Made by a program: the position numbers and the translations under genes. A DNA stretch of 64,000 nucleotides from Streptomyces sp. MJM8645 (lineage in GTDB: Bacteria > Actinomycetota > Actinomycetes > Streptomycetales > Streptomycetaceae): NCBI RefSeq assembly GCF_001625365.1, contig NZ_LJJF01000003.1, positions 124,001-188,000 of the forward strand, in the 5' to 3' direction. Below are positions 17,242 through 26,207 of this stretch, piece by piece. The notes beneath the pieces were generated by a model. It was given only the letters and a program-made list of their open reading frames with translations, was not told the DNA's origin and searched no databases. Positions within the stretch are counted from its first letter, which is position 1. Each line of letters opens with the position of its first letter.

Positions 17242-18732
17242 ATGAGCAGTTCAGGTCTGTCCCGCCGCGCACTGATCGCCGGCGCCGGCGCCGCCGTCGT
17301 CGGCTGGAACACCGCCGCCCGCGCCTGGGCCGCCGAGCCGGGCGAGAACGTGGATCAACTGCCCGCCCTGGACGGCACGGTGGCCCTGCGGGGCGCCGAC
17401 GTGGAACGGTTCTCCTCCGACTTCGGGCACCTGGTCACCGCCTCGCCCCGCGCGGTGCTGCGCCCCGCCTCGGTGCGCGACGTCCAGAAGGTGGTGGCCT
17501 TCGCCCGCCGCCACCGCATCCCGGTGGCGGTCAACGGGCAGAGCGGCGACCAGGCGGCGGCCGGCGACAGCGGGCTGGAGTCGCACTCCAGCTACGGCCA
17601 GGCCAACCCCCGCGGCGGCATCGCGATCGACGCGCGCGGGCTGTCGCGGATCCTCTCCGTCGAACCCGGGCGCGCCGTCGTGGAGGCGGGCGCCACCTGG
17701 GCGCAGCTGACGGACGCGGCGCTGGCGGCGGGCTGGATGCCGCCGTGCCTGACGGACTACCTGCACCTGTCGGTGGGCGGGACGCTGAGCGTGGGCGGCA
17801 TCGGCGGGGCGGTGCAGCGCCACGGGCTGCAGGCGGACACCGTGCGGTCGCTGGACGTGGTGACCGGCACCGGCGAGCTGGTGACGGCCTCGCGCGAGCA
17901 CAACCGGGAGCTGTTCGAGGCGGTGCTGGCCGGCGGCGGGCAGGTGGGGATCATCGTGCGGGCCACGCTCGCCCTGGTGCCGGCGCGCGAGCGCGCCACC
18001 GTGTTCACCCTGGCCTACGACGACGCGGACCTCTACCGCGCGGACCAGGAGAAGGTGCTGGCCCAGGGCCGCTTCGACCTCCAGGTCGGCAACGTGGTGC
18101 GCAGCGCGGACGGGCAGCGGTGGCGCTACACGGCGGAGCTGGTGGCCTACGGGGACGCCGGGCGGGCGGTGGACCGGGAGGCGCTGCTGGCGGGGCTGCA
18201 CGGGGTGGCGGGCGAGACGACGGTGGTGGAGCAGAGCTGGCGCGAGTACGCGTTCCGGGTGGACGCGTTCGCGGGGTACCTGCGGGCGGCCGGGTTCTGG
18301 GGGCTGCCGAAGCCGTGGCTGAGCCTGTTCCTGCCCGCCTCGACGGTGGGGGTGTTCATGCGGGAGGCGACCGCGCTGCTGACGGCGGAGGACCTGGGGG
18401 CGGGGCTGCTGCTGTTCTACCCGTACGCGCGGGCGCGGGTGGGGGCGCCGCTGGCGGTGCTGCCGCAGGAGCCGGTGGGCTGGCACTTCGACCTGCTGGC
18501 GTTCCCGGCGCCGGGGGCGGACACGGCGGCGATGCTGGAGCGCAACCGGCGGCTGTACGACCGGGCGGTGGCGCTGGGCGGCAAGCGCTACCTGATCGGG
18601 GCGGTGCCGGGGATGACGGGGGCGGACTGGCGGCGCCACTACGGCGGTCTGTGGGAGCGGGTGGAGCGGGCCAAGCGGCGGTGGGATCCGGCGGGGATCC
18701 TGGCACCGGGCCAGGGCATCCACGCCGGCTGA
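17242..18732 (+). CDS. Secreted FAD oxidoreductase, cytokinin-dehydrogenase-like
   Basis: A 496-residue protein with a Tat signal (SRRALIAGAGAAVVG, then cleavage near ARAWA). It has the PCMH-type FAD fold (AVLRPASVRDVQKVVAFARR, VGGTLSVGGIGG) and a C-terminal GILAPGQGI motif like that of cytokinin dehydrogenases. The position where plant enzymes carry a GHS motif for covalent FAD reads NGQSGDQ, so FAD is probably non-covalent. It is likely exported folded with cofactor and oxidises an amine or alcohol outside the cell. The ATG at 17242 follows CGGAG. The multicopper oxidase converges on it. Confidence 0.8.
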   Translation: MSSSGLSRRALIAGAGAAVVGWNTAARAWAAEPGENVDQLPALDGTVALRGADVERFSSDFGHLVTASPRAVLRPASVRDVQKVVAFARRHRIPVAVNGQSGDQAAAGDSGLESHSSYGQANPRGGIAIDARGLSRILSVEPGRAVVEAGATWAQLTDAALAAGWMPPCLTDYLHLSVGGTLSVGGIGGAVQRHGLQADTVRSLDVVTGTGELVTASREHNRELFEAVLAGGGQVGIIVRATLALVPARERATVFTLAYDDADLYRADQEKVLAQGRFDLQVGNVVRSADGQRWRYTAELVAYGDAGRAVDREALLAGLHGVAGETTVVEQSWREYAFRVDAFAGYLRAAGFWGLPKPWLSLFLPASTVGVFMREATALLTAEDLGAGLLLFYPYARARVGAPLAVLPQEPVGWHFDLLAFPAPGADTAAMLERNRRLYDRAVALGGKRYLIGAVPGMTGADWRRHYGGLWERVERAKRRWDPAGILAPGQGIHAG

Positions 18733-18743
18733 CGGCCGGGCCC

Positions 18744-18775
18744 CCGGGCCGCCTGCGGGGGGGCGGGCGGCCCGG
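18744..18775. terminator. Bidirectional hairpin between convergent oxidase genes
   Basis: A perfect 10-bp stem (18744-18753 with 18766-18775) with a 12-base loop, between the flavoprotein stop at 18732 and the copper oxidase stop at 18797. Confidence 0.6.
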
Positions 18776-18796
18776 CGGGGGGCAGATAGAAGGTGG

Positions 18797-20305
18797 TCAG
18801 GTGATCTCCAGCTGCGCCATCATGCCCATCGCGGAGTGGTCCAGCAGGTGGCAGTGGTAGGGGTAGCGGCCGCGGTAGGAGTCGAAGAGGGCCTGCAGGC
18901 GCACGCTCTCCCCCGGCAGCAGGCGCACGGTGTCCTTCAGGCCGGACTCCGCCGGGCCGGGCGCGGCGCCGTTGCGCGCCAGCACCCGGAACTGCACCAG
19001 GTGCAGGTGGAAGTTGTGCGGGACGTCCTTGTTGGCGTTGACGACCGTCCAGATCTCCGAGGTGCCGAACGCCACCGAGGCGTCCACCCGCGCCGGGTCG
19101 TACACCTTGCCGTCGATCAGTCCCAGCGGGGCGGCGCCGGGCTTCTCCTGGTACTCCAGGACGACGGTGCGCTCGCGGGCCGCCGTGCCCAGGGCGGGCA
19201 GGGTGCGCAGCTGGGCGGGGACGCGGCTGGGGTCGTCGGCGGCGCGGGTGATGTCGAAGCGCAGGACCTGGCCGACGTGTTCGGCGGGGCCGGGGGGCAT
19301 GGAGTTGGTGAGGACGATGCTGGAGCCGACCGGGTAGCGGGAGAAGTCGACGACGACGTCGGCGCGCTCCCCGGGGGAGAGGTCGACGGTGTCGGTGACG
19401 TGGGGGCGTTCCAGCAGGCCGCCGTCGGAGCCGATCTGGGTGAGGGGGCCGCCGTCGGCCAGGCGCAGGGAGAAGAAGCGCAGGTTGGAGGAGTTGAGCA
19501 GGCGCAGCCGGTACTTGCGGGCGGCGACCTCGACCTTGGGCCAGGGGCGGCCGTTGGCGAGGATGGTGGTGCGGTTGAGGGGGTCGTCCATGCGGTAGAC
19601 GAGGCGGCCCTGGGGGTCGAATCGGGCGTCGCGCAGGGCGATGGGCAGGTCGTAGCGGCCGGCGGGCAGCGGCAGGGCGGCTTCGGTGGCGTCGGTGATC
19701 AGGTAGGTGCCGGCCAGGCCCCGGTAGACGTGCTCGGACTCCAGGTGGTGGGCGTGGTCGTGGAACCACAGGCTCGCGTGGGGCTGGTCGTTGGGGTAGG
19801 TGTAGGTGCGGGTGGCGCCGGCGTCCAGGAGGTTCATGGGGCCGCCGTCGGAGGCGACGGGGACGCGGGCGCCGTGCAGGTGGACGGAGACGGGGTCGTC
19901 CAGCAGGTTGGTCTGGCGCACCACGACCGGGCGTCCGGAGCGGGCGCGGATGACAGGGCCGGGGAAGGCGCCGTTGTAGGTGAGGACGTCGGTGCGGTGC
20001 CCGGGCAGGATGCGGGCGTAGGCCTTGAGCATGGTGACGGCGTAGGTGTCGGCGCCGCCGTCGGTGGAGACGGGGGCGAGCACCGGGGGCAGGGGCATCG
20101 CGGCGGTGAACTTCGGTGCCAGGGTGGGGCCGGCGTCGGGGCCCGGGTCGGCCTCGGCGGCGGGGGCGGTGGCGCCCGGGTGGGTGTGGGCGGCCGCGGC
20201 GGCGGCGGTCTCCACGGAGGCGGCCGGGCGCAGGGTGGTGCGCATGAGCAGGACCCCTCCCCCGGTCGCCAGGGCGGCGCCGATCATCCTGCGTCTGGTC
20301 ACCAT
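18797..20305 (-). CDS. Secreted multicopper oxidase
   Basis: A 502-residue protein with a Tat-like signal (RRRMIGAALATGGG). All four copper-binding segments are present: SVHLHGARV, LWFHDHAHH, HNFHLHLVQF and HCHLLDHSAMGMM, the last giving the T1 His/Cys/His/Met ligands. Three cupredoxin domains in the CueO/CopA-laccase order. It oxidises phenols, Cu(I) or other reductants with oxygen outside the membrane. Start at 20305 is the ATG of MVTRRRMIG. The gene opposite (20564) is divergent. Confidence 0.9.
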   Translation of the reverse strand: MVTRRRMIGAALATGGGVLLMRTTLRPAASVETAAAAAAHTHPGATAPAAEADPGPDAGPTLAPKFTAAMPLPPVLAPVSTDGGADTYAVTMLKAYARILPGHRTDVLTYNGAFPGPVIRARSGRPVVVRQTNLLDDPVSVHLHGARVPVASDGGPMNLLDAGATRTYTYPNDQPHASLWFHDHAHHLESEHVYRGLAGTYLITDATEAALPLPAGRYDLPIALRDARFDPQGRLVYRMDDPLNRTTILANGRPWPKVEVAARKYRLRLLNSSNLRFFSLRLADGGPLTQIGSDGGLLERPHVTDTVDLSPGERADVVVDFSRYPVGSSIVLTNSMPPGPAEHVGQVLRFDITRAADDPSRVPAQLRTLPALGTAARERTVVLEYQEKPGAAPLGLIDGKVYDPARVDASVAFGTSEIWTVVNANKDVPHNFHLHLVQFRVLARNGAAPGPAESGLKDTVRLLPGESVRLQALFDSYRGRYPYHCHLLDHSAMGMMAQLEIT

Positions 20306-20563
20306 CGCGCGTCCTCCTGCTGCCGGCCCGGTGTGGCGGTGTGCCCGTGCGGCCCCGGCGGGTGGGGCGGGGGCGGGTTCCGGGGGTGATTGCAGCAGCG
20401 GATCCTTGCGCCCGGTTGGGGTCCGGCTGAGGCCCGGTGGAGCGCGCGGGGCGGGTTGCGGGCGGGGCGCGCGGTGAGCTGCGGGTGTTGCGGGCCGCTT
20501 GCGGCGGGCGGCCACCGTGGCTCGCAGAACACTGGAGGATCCCTCGAAGGGAAGGGCCGGAGC

Positions 20564-21943
20564 GTGGACCTGCGGTACTGGCTGCCGAGGGCGGCCGAGG
20601 TCGCCGAGCAGTGGGGAGAGCGGTTCGGGCCGTACAGCCCGCACCCCTCGCACCAGGTGGACGACGCGGACTTCGCCGCCGCGTTCGAGCGCTTCGCCAA
20701 GCGCCTGGAGCACAACTATCCGTTCTTCCACCCCCGTTACGCCGGGCAGATGGTCAAGCCGCCGCACCCGGCCGCCGTCGTCGGCTACCTGACGGCGATG
20801 CGCTTCAACCCCAACAACCACGCCTACGAGGGCGGGCCCGCCACCAACGACATGGAACGCGAGTGCGTCGCCCAGCTCGCCGCCATGTTCGGCCTGCCCC
20901 GCCACGTCGGCCACCTCACCAGCAGCGGCACCATCGCCAACCTGGAAGCCCTGTACGTGGCCCGCCAGAGCCACCCAGGGCGCGGCGTCGCCTACAGCGC
21001 GCAGTCCCACTACACGCACAGCCGCATGTGCCACGTCCTGGGCGTCGAGGGCCACGCGGTGGCCGCCGACGCGGACGGGCGCATGGACGTCGACGCGCTG
21101 GCCGCCCTGCTCGCCACCGGCCGCGTCGGCACGGTGGTCGTCACCGCCGGCACCACCGGGCTCGGCGCCGTCGACCCGGTGCACGAGGTGCTGGCACTGG
21201 CCCGCCGCCACGGGGTGCGAGTGCACGTGGACGCCGCCTACGGCGGGTTCTTCGCCCTGCTGGCCACCGACGACACCCAGGCCGCCGCCCTGCACCTGGA
21301 CCCGGCGCCGTGGCGGGCCATCGCCGGCTGCGACTCCGTCACCGTCGACCCGCACAAGCACGGCCTGCAGCCCTACGGCTGCGGCGCGGTGCTGTTCGCC
21401 GACCCCGACATCGGCCGCCACTTCGCCCACGACTCCCCCTACACCTACTTCACCGACGCCGAACTGCACCTGGGCGAGATCAGCCTGGAATGCTCGCGCG
21501 CCGGCGCCGCGGCCGCCGCCCTGTGGCTGACCCTGCAACTGCTGCCGCTCACCCCCCAGGGCCTGGGCGCCGTCCTGGCCGGCGGGCGGCGCGCGGCCCT
21601 GGCCTGGGCGGACCTGATCGAGGACAGCCCGCACCTGACCCTCCACCAGCGCCCGCAACTGGACATCGTCACCTACCACCCCACCCCCGGCGGGACGCCG
21701 ATGTCCGCCGTCGACGCCGCCAGCCGGCACGTGCTGCGCCAGGGCATGGCCGACGAGCAGGACCCGCTCTACCTGAGCCTGCTGCGGGTGGACGCCGCCG
21801 ACTTCACCCGCCGCCACCCGGCAGCGGCGGCGGACGCCGAGGGGGCCTCGGTGCTGCGCAGCGTCCTGATCAAGCCCGAGGCGGAGGACCACCTGCCCGC
21901 CCTGCACGCGCGCCTGACCTCGCTCGCCACCGCCCGGCCCTGA
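20564..21943 (+). CDS. PLP-dependent group II amino acid decarboxylase-like enzyme
   Basis: A 459-residue fold-type I PLP enzyme. Seen: HLTSSGTIANLEAL (cofactor loop), HVDAAYGGFF (Asp for pyridine N) and TVDPHKHGLQPYGCGAV with the Schiff-base Lys. Length and motifs match tyrosine/glutamate/aromatic decarboxylases; the substrate cannot be set. The GTG at 20564 follows GAAGGG. First gene of an operon with an acetyltransferase and a DUF6875-like protein; an amine made here could be acetylated by the next product. Confidence 0.8.
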   Translation: MDLRYWLPRAAEVAEQWGERFGPYSPHPSHQVDDADFAAAFERFAKRLEHNYPFFHPRYAGQMVKPPHPAAVVGYLTAMRFNPNNHAYEGGPATNDMERECVAQLAAMFGLPRHVGHLTSSGTIANLEALYVARQSHPGRGVAYSAQSHYTHSRMCHVLGVEGHAVAADADGRMDVDALAALLATGRVGTVVVTAGTTGLGAVDPVHEVLALARRHGVRVHVDAAYGGFFALLATDDTQAAALHLDPAPWRAIAGCDSVTVDPHKHGLQPYGCGAVLFADPDIGRHFAHDSPYTYFTDAELHLGEISLECSRAGAAAAALWLTLQLLPLTPQGLGAVLAGGRRAALAWADLIEDSPHLTLHQRPQLDIVTYHPTPGGTPMSAVDAASRHVLRQGMADEQDPLYLSLLRVDAADFTRRHPAAAADAEGASVLRSVLIKPEAEDHLPALHARLTSLATARP

Positions 21944-22032
21944 CCCGCCCGTCGCCCCGCTGTACGAGTGCGCCCCCCGTACGACCGCCCTGCTGTCCCG
22001 CCGCCCGCCGCCTGTCTGCCGAGGAGTGTCCG

Positions 22033-22698
22033 TTGACCACCGCCACCGTCCCGCCGGGCGCCGCCCTCGCGGCCCCCGCGGTCCGCCCCGCCCGACCCGA
22101 GGAGGCCCCCGCCCTCGCCCGGGTGCTCGCCGCCGCCTTCCACGACGACCCGCTCACCCGCTGGGCCTTCCCCGACGACGCCCACCGCGCCCGCATCCTG
22201 CCCGCCTTCTTCCGCGTCCACGTCGACCAGTGCCTGGCCCACCAGGGCGCCCTGACCGCCCAGCACCCCGACGACCACGCCCCCGTCGGCGCGCTGCTCT
22301 TCCTGCCCCCCGGCGTGTGGGAACACCCCGGGGAGCAGGACCAGGCGGCCGCCCGCGCCCTGGACGCGGCCGTCGACGCCGACGCCCACCCCGAATCCGC
22401 CCGCCGTCTGGCCGCCATCACCCGCCTCCAGGCCCGCCGCCACCCGCGCCACCGCCCCCACCACTACCTGGCGTTCGTCGGCGCCCACCCCGACGCCCGC
22501 CACACCGGCACCGGCACCGCCCTCCTGCGCGCCTTCCTGGCCCGCGTCGACCACGACGGCCAGGCCGCCTACGCCGAGACCAGCTCCCCCGGCGGCGCCC
22601 GCGTCTGCGGCGCCGGCGGCTTCACCCGCTTCGGCGAGGCCATCGCCCTGCCCGCCGGCGGCCCCCGCCTGACCCCCGTGTGGCGGGGCCCCCGATGA
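22033..22698 (+). CDS. GNAT-family N-acetyltransferase
   Basis: A 221-residue GNAT protein: N-terminal VRPARPEEAPALARVLAAAF and HDDPLTRWAFPD, and the acetyl-CoA loop HPDARHTGTGTALLRAFL followed by AYAETSSPGGARV. A TTG start at 22033 follows GAGGAG and gives the family N-terminus. It overlaps the next gene by four bases. It may acetylate an amine from the upstream decarboxylase. Confidence 0.8.
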   Translation: MTTATVPPGAALAAPAVRPARPEEAPALARVLAAAFHDDPLTRWAFPDDAHRARILPAFFRVHVDQCLAHQGALTAQHPDDHAPVGALLFLPPGVWEHPGEQDQAAARALDAAVDADAHPESARRLAAITRLQARRHPRHRPHHYLAFVGAHPDARHTGTGTALLRAFLARVDHDGQAAYAETSSPGGARVCGAGGFTRFGEAIALPAGGPRLTPVWRGPR

Positions 22699-23426
22699 CC
22701 ACCCACACCCTCGACATCGACACCGCGCTGCACGGCGGCACCGCGCTGCACAGCGGCACCGCCCTGCACAGCGACACCGCGCTGCGCGTCTACTCCGCCG
22801 AGCAGATCGACGCCGGCGCCGCCGACCACCACCCCGAGGCCGCCGAGATCCTCGCCTGGAGCCGGCGCTTCCTCACCACCGCCCACCCCGACCTCGGGCG
22901 CAGCGGCCCCGTCTGCCCCTACACCCAGCCCTCGCTGCGCCGCGGCCTGTTCCACATCGCCGTCGCCGACACCCGCGCGGGCGGCGACCTGCCCGCACTC
23001 GTCGGCGAGCTGCGCGCCTGGTACGAGCGGCTGCTGGCCGACCTGACGGAGGAGTCGGACCGGGAGCTGCTGACCGTGCTGCTGGTGCTGCCGGGCCTGG
23101 ACCGGGCCGACTCCACCGCGCTGGACGAGGCGCAGCGCAAGGCCAAGGACGAGTTCGTCGAACAGGGCCTGATGATCGGCCAGTTCCACCCCGTCTGCGA
23201 GGAGGGGGGCCTGTGGAACCGCTCCTTCAGGCCGCTGCGCGCGCCCGTGCCGCTGCTGGCGGTGCGCAAGCTCCTCGTCTTCGACCTGCCCTTCCTCGTC
23301 GACGACGAGGCCCACCTGGCCCACTACCTGGCCCGCTTCGCCCCCCAGGTCCCCGCCCGCATCCGCGACCAGCTGGTCTCCGGCATGACGGAACACCGCA
23401 GGACCGCCCGCCTGACCGCCGCCTGA
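22695..23426 (+). CDS. DUF6875-like protein with N-terminal TALH repeats
   Basis: A 243-residue protein. The body (GRSGPVCPYTQPSLRRGLFH, GQFHPVCEEGGLWN, FRPLRAPVPLLAVRKL) resembles DUF6875 proteins, which occur in actinomycete biosynthetic loci; the reaction is unknown. The N-terminus carries four copies of a TALHSGTALHSD-type repeat encoded by about 18-bp units (22725-22790), which look recently expanded. The ATG overlaps the upstream stop (ATGA). Confidence 0.65.
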   Translation: MTTHTLDIDTALHGGTALHSGTALHSDTALRVYSAEQIDAGAADHHPEAAEILAWSRRFLTTAHPDLGRSGPVCPYTQPSLRRGLFHIAVADTRAGGDLPALVGELRAWYERLLADLTEESDRELLTVLLVLPGLDRADSTALDEAQRKAKDEFVEQGLMIGQFHPVCEEGGLWNRSFRPLRAPVPLLAVRKLLVFDLPFLVDDEAHLAHYLARFAPQVPARIRDQLVSGMTEHRRTARLTAA

Positions 23427-23439
23427 GCCGCGGCCCCCC

Positions 23440-23487
23440 TGCGCGCGGAGCCGGGTCGGCGCCCGGCTCCGCGCGCACCCCCTTTTT
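23440..23487 (+). terminator. Intrinsic terminator with T tract
   Basis: A perfect 16-bp stem (23440-23455 with 23462-23477), then ACCCCCTTTTT. It is one of the few classic rho-independent terminators in the window and ends the decarboxylase operon. Confidence 0.9.
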
Positions 23488-23595
23488 CGCTGTTGCGCAC
23501 TTCGCCATTTCGCCGGCGACAAGCGGCGGCCTGCTCTGCGGCTGTCTCGCCGAGCAGGGACCGCGCCGGGAACGGGCCGCCGGATCGGTGAGGCG

Positions 23596-23718
23596 TCAAC
23601 TGGCTTCCAGTGAGGACGCATTGCGCATGTCGGTGAGGGCGGAGGCCAGGTGGGCGGAGCCGACGGCGGCAGCGAGCGCGGAGGCCTGGGCGGCTCCAAC
23701 GAGCGCCCGGAGTCAGGC
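23596..23718 (-). pseudogene. Possible C-terminal gene fragment
   Basis: In the 310-bp space before the Nudix gene the minus strand reads a coding-like C-terminus (VGAAQASALAAAVG, LASALTDMRNASSLEAS) up to a TGA at 23596-23598. It is cut by an in-frame stop upstream and has no start codon. It is probably the tail of a lost gene; the family is not identified. Apart from this and the terminator I see nothing in 23427-23738. Confidence 0.3.
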
Positions 23719-23738
23719 CGGAGCCGTACAGTCCAGCC

Positions 23739-24278
23739 ATGACCCACCCCGCCGCGTCATGGCGCGAGATCGAACGCACCACCATGTTCAGCAAGTTCGG
23801 CCGGTCCGTGGAACGCGTCGACTTCGAGCTGCCCGACGGACGGACGGAGGAGTTCTACCTCAAACGCGAGCGCCCAACCGGCGCCGTGCTCGCCCTCACT
23901 CCCGACCAGCACGTCATCCTCGCCCGCCAGTACCGGCCCGGCCCCGACCGCGTGCTGTACGAACTACCCGGTGGCTTCATCGAACCCGGAGAAGAGGCAG
24001 CCGAGGCCGTCGCCCGCGAACTGCTGGAGGAGACCGGCTACCAGGGCGAGGTCCACACGGCCGGACCGTACTGGCACGACGCCTACTCCACCGCCCTGCG
24101 CTTCGCCTTCTACGCCACCGGCTGCGCCAAGGTCACCGAGCCGACCCCGGAGCGCACCGAGTTCATCGACGTGGTCACCCTGCCCCTGCCCGAGTTCCGC
24201 TCCACCGTGCTGCGCAGGGGCCAGATGACCGACACCGCCGCCGCCTACCTCGCCCTGGACCGCCTCGGGCTCCTCTGA
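23739..24278 (+). CDS. Nudix hydrolase, ADP-ribose pyrophosphatase-like
   Basis: A 179-residue protein with an intact Nudix box (GGFIEPGEEAAEAVARELLE, then ETGY), preceded by VILARQYRPGPDRVLYELP, the typical ADPRase (NudF) context where the dimer binds nucleotide diphosphate sugars. Mg-dependent cleavage of an NDP-sugar is expected. It contrasts with the two degenerate Nudix-like proteins of the XRE cassettes. Confidence 0.85.
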   Translation: MTHPAASWREIERTTMFSKFGRSVERVDFELPDGRTEEFYLKRERPTGAVLALTPDQHVILARQYRPGPDRVLYELPGGFIEPGEEAAEAVARELLEETGYQGEVHTAGPYWHDAYSTALRFAFYATGCAKVTEPTPERTEFIDVVTLPLPEFRSTVLRRGQMTDTAAAYLALDRLGLL

Positions 24279-24388
24279 CCCGGGGGCGTACGGGCGGGCC
24301 GGCGTCCCAGCTCTTCGACGGGACCCGGACAGCAGCGGTTTCGGGAAAATCGCTGGCGGCGGTGGCGCCCGGCGTGAAGGCTCGCACC

Positions 24389-25297
24389 GTGGCCCTTCAC
24401 GAGAACGAGATCTTCGCGGACCAGGCCGTCGTCCGCTCCCTGCTCCGGGAGCAGCGGCCGCACTGGGCCGGCCTGTCCGTCTCGCCGGCCGGCGCGGGCA
24501 CGGACAACACGATGTACCGGCTCGGCGACGACCTGCTCGTGCGGCTGCCGCGCACCGCGCAGAGCGCGGAGTCCGTGCGGAAGGAGCAGACGTGGCTGCC
24601 GCGGCTGGCACCGCACCTGCCGTGCCGCGTCCCGGAGCCGGTGCACGCCGGGACGGCGAGTGCCGTGTTCCCGCTCCCCTGGTCGGTGTACCGCTGGATC
24701 GACGGCGAGGAGCCCGGCCCGGGGTCGGTCACCGACTGGCCCGCCCTCGGGGCCGACCTGGCGGCGGTCGTCCAGGACCTGCACCGCGCCCCGCTCATGG
24801 GGGCCGTCCGCCACGGCGCGCTCAGCTGGTACCGCGGAGGCGACCTGCGCGACAGCGACGAGTCGATCACCGGCTGCTTCGAGAAGTGCCGGACGATCCC
24901 GGGCCTGGACCTCGACATCGAGCACCTGCGGCACCTGTGGCGAAGTGCGCTCGCCCTGCCCGGGCCGTCCGGCCGCCAGGTGTGGCTGCACGGCGACCTG
25001 AAACCCTCCAACCTGCTGGTCCGGCAGGGCAGGCTGCACGCGGTCATCGACTTCGGATGCCTGTCGGTCGGCTTTCCCGACGCCGAGCACGCCACGGTGT
25101 GGGACCTTCCGACCCCGGCCCGCCAGGCGTACTGGGACGCCCTCGGCCTCGACGACGTGACGTGGCTGCGGGCCCGGGCGTGGGCGGTCGGCGTCGGGGT
25201 CGGCGGGCTGTCGTACTACTGGGGCACCTATCCCGGCTTCGTCGGCGAATGCCTGGCGCGGCTGTCCGCGATCCTGGAGTCCGCCGACGCGCGGTGA
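24389..25297 (+). CDS. Aminoglycoside-phosphotransferase-like kinase (APH family)
   Basis: A 302-residue protein of the APH/ChoK fold. Seen: ALHENEIFADQAVVRSLLRE start typical of this streptomycete group, catalytic loop WLHGDLKPSNLLV and metal Asp in VIDFGCLSVG. It phosphorylates an unknown hydroxyl compound, with antibiotic or small metabolite both possible. The GTG at 24389 has GAAGG eight bases upstream; an in-frame GTG at 24374 is the alternative. Confidence 0.8.
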   Translation: MALHENEIFADQAVVRSLLREQRPHWAGLSVSPAGAGTDNTMYRLGDDLLVRLPRTAQSAESVRKEQTWLPRLAPHLPCRVPEPVHAGTASAVFPLPWSVYRWIDGEEPGPGSVTDWPALGADLAAVVQDLHRAPLMGAVRHGALSWYRGGDLRDSDESITGCFEKCRTIPGLDLDIEHLRHLWRSALALPGPSGRQVWLHGDLKPSNLLVRQGRLHAVIDFGCLSVGFPDAEHATVWDLPTPARQAYWDALGLDDVTWLRARAWAVGVGVGGLSYYWGTYPGFVGECLARLSAILESADAR

Positions 25298-25326
25298 GCC
25301 GTCCCGGCCGGCCGGGGCGGCGGTCC

Positions 25327-25794
25327 TCAGGTCGCGCGCTGTCCGTGGAGGAGGACGGGCAGCGCCCGGCCCGCCAACGCCTCGCTGACGCGGGCGAGTT
25401 GGGAGGGCGCCATGACGTCCGGGAGTTCGTGGGCGGGGACGAAGCGGGCGCCGAACAGGCCGCTGCGGTGCCGGGGCGGGACGGTCAGGTGGGTGTCGTC
25501 GCGCACGGTGCCGCCGTCGAAGACCAGGTTGAGGCGCTCCAGATAACGGTCGGCGGGGGTGAAGTCGACCGCGAGGACGTCGGCGAGACGGAGGTTGAGC
25601 CCGGTCTCGACGTGCAGGTTACGGGCGGCGGCAAGGTGCGGGGGCTCGTTCGGCTTCGCGGCGCCGCCGGGCAGGATCAGCCCGTCCATGTAGTCCGGGT
25701 CGACGAGGAGGACGTCGCCGCGCGGGTTGCGCACGAGGACGAGGCAGCCGAGCCGGCACACCGGCGGCTTGGCGAGCAGGCGGGGGTCGCGCAT
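25327..25794 (-). CDS. Degenerate Nudix-fold protein, cassette copy 2
   Basis: A 155-residue paralogue of the 3929-4429 protein, mostly identical through MRDPRLLAKPPVCRLGCLV and HRSGLFGARFVPAHELPDVM. The Nudix box again lacks two acidic ligands (RNLHVETGL). The two copies share this defect, so the loss predates the duplication and the protein has been kept since, which argues for a non-hydrolytic function. It lies downstream of the microprotein. Confidence 0.75.
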   Translation of the reverse strand: MRDPRLLAKPPVCRLGCLVLVRNPRGDVLLVDPDYMDGLILPGGAAKPNEPPHLAAARNLHVETGLNLRLADVLAVDFTPADRYLERLNLVFDGGTVRDDTHLTVPPRHRSGLFGARFVPAHELPDVMAPSQLARVSEALAGRALPVLLHGQRAT

Positions 25795-25802
25795 CGGGCG
25801 GT

Positions 25803-25880
25803 TCACCTTCTGAGGGCGGCGAGGAGTACGAGAGAGAAGCCCGCCCACCACAGGAGGCGGACGAGGAGTTCAGCCGTCAT
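25803..25880 (-). CDS. 25-residue single-membrane-segment microprotein, copy 2
   Basis: ATG start, product beginning MTAELLVRLLWW, with 23 of 25 residues identical to copy 1. Base changes fall mainly at third codon positions. The 83-residue gene of copy 1 is absent here; the start lies 11 bases after the stop of the 65-residue gene. Confidence 0.6.
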   Translation of the reverse strand: MTAELLVRLLWWAGFSLVLLAALRR

Positions 25881-25891
25881 GCGTCCGGCGC

Positions 25892-26089
25892 TCACTCCCC
25901 CGGCCGCTTGTGGACCTCGAAGACGCGCCACGTTCCCCAGGCGTCGGAGAAGGAGCTGAACCCGCTGAGCTCACCGTCCGGTTGGCGCAGCCACTCCCGG
26001 GTGACCTCGTTGCGGACCCGGTAGAGGCGGGCCCCGGCGTCCCAGCGCACGCCGTAGCCGTCGAGGCGGGGAACTTGGGCATCGGCCAT
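25892..26089 (-). CDS. 65-residue protein of the XRE/DUF397 cassette, copy 2
   Basis: It starts MADAQVPRLDGYGVRWD with the same GGAAGGTTATTCCC leader context as copy 1. Conserved with the 4753-4953 product at the N-terminus and in the YRVRNE and FSSFS segments; the C-terminus has diverged. Function unknown. Confidence 0.65.
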   Translation of the reverse strand: MADAQVPRLDGYGVRWDAGARLYRVRNEVTREWLRQPDGELSGFSSFSDAWGTWRVFEVHKRPGE

Positions 26090-26114
26090 GGGAATAACCT
26101 TCCGCAATCAGTGT

Positions 26115-26127
26115 TTCACGTTCTGTG
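26115..26127. promoter_or_regulatory. Shared cassette box, copy 2
   Basis: An exact repeat of TTCACGTTCTGTG, the same distance from the leftward ATG as at 4979-4991. The surrounding divergent promoter (26090-26207) is otherwise poorly conserved. Confidence 0.55.
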
Positions 26128-26207
26128 CACATGATGGCCCGGCGTCATCTAGCATCGGAAGTGATGTGCGACTTGCAGTCAGGCCAGCCGTGAGTTGGGG
26201 AAGCTCC

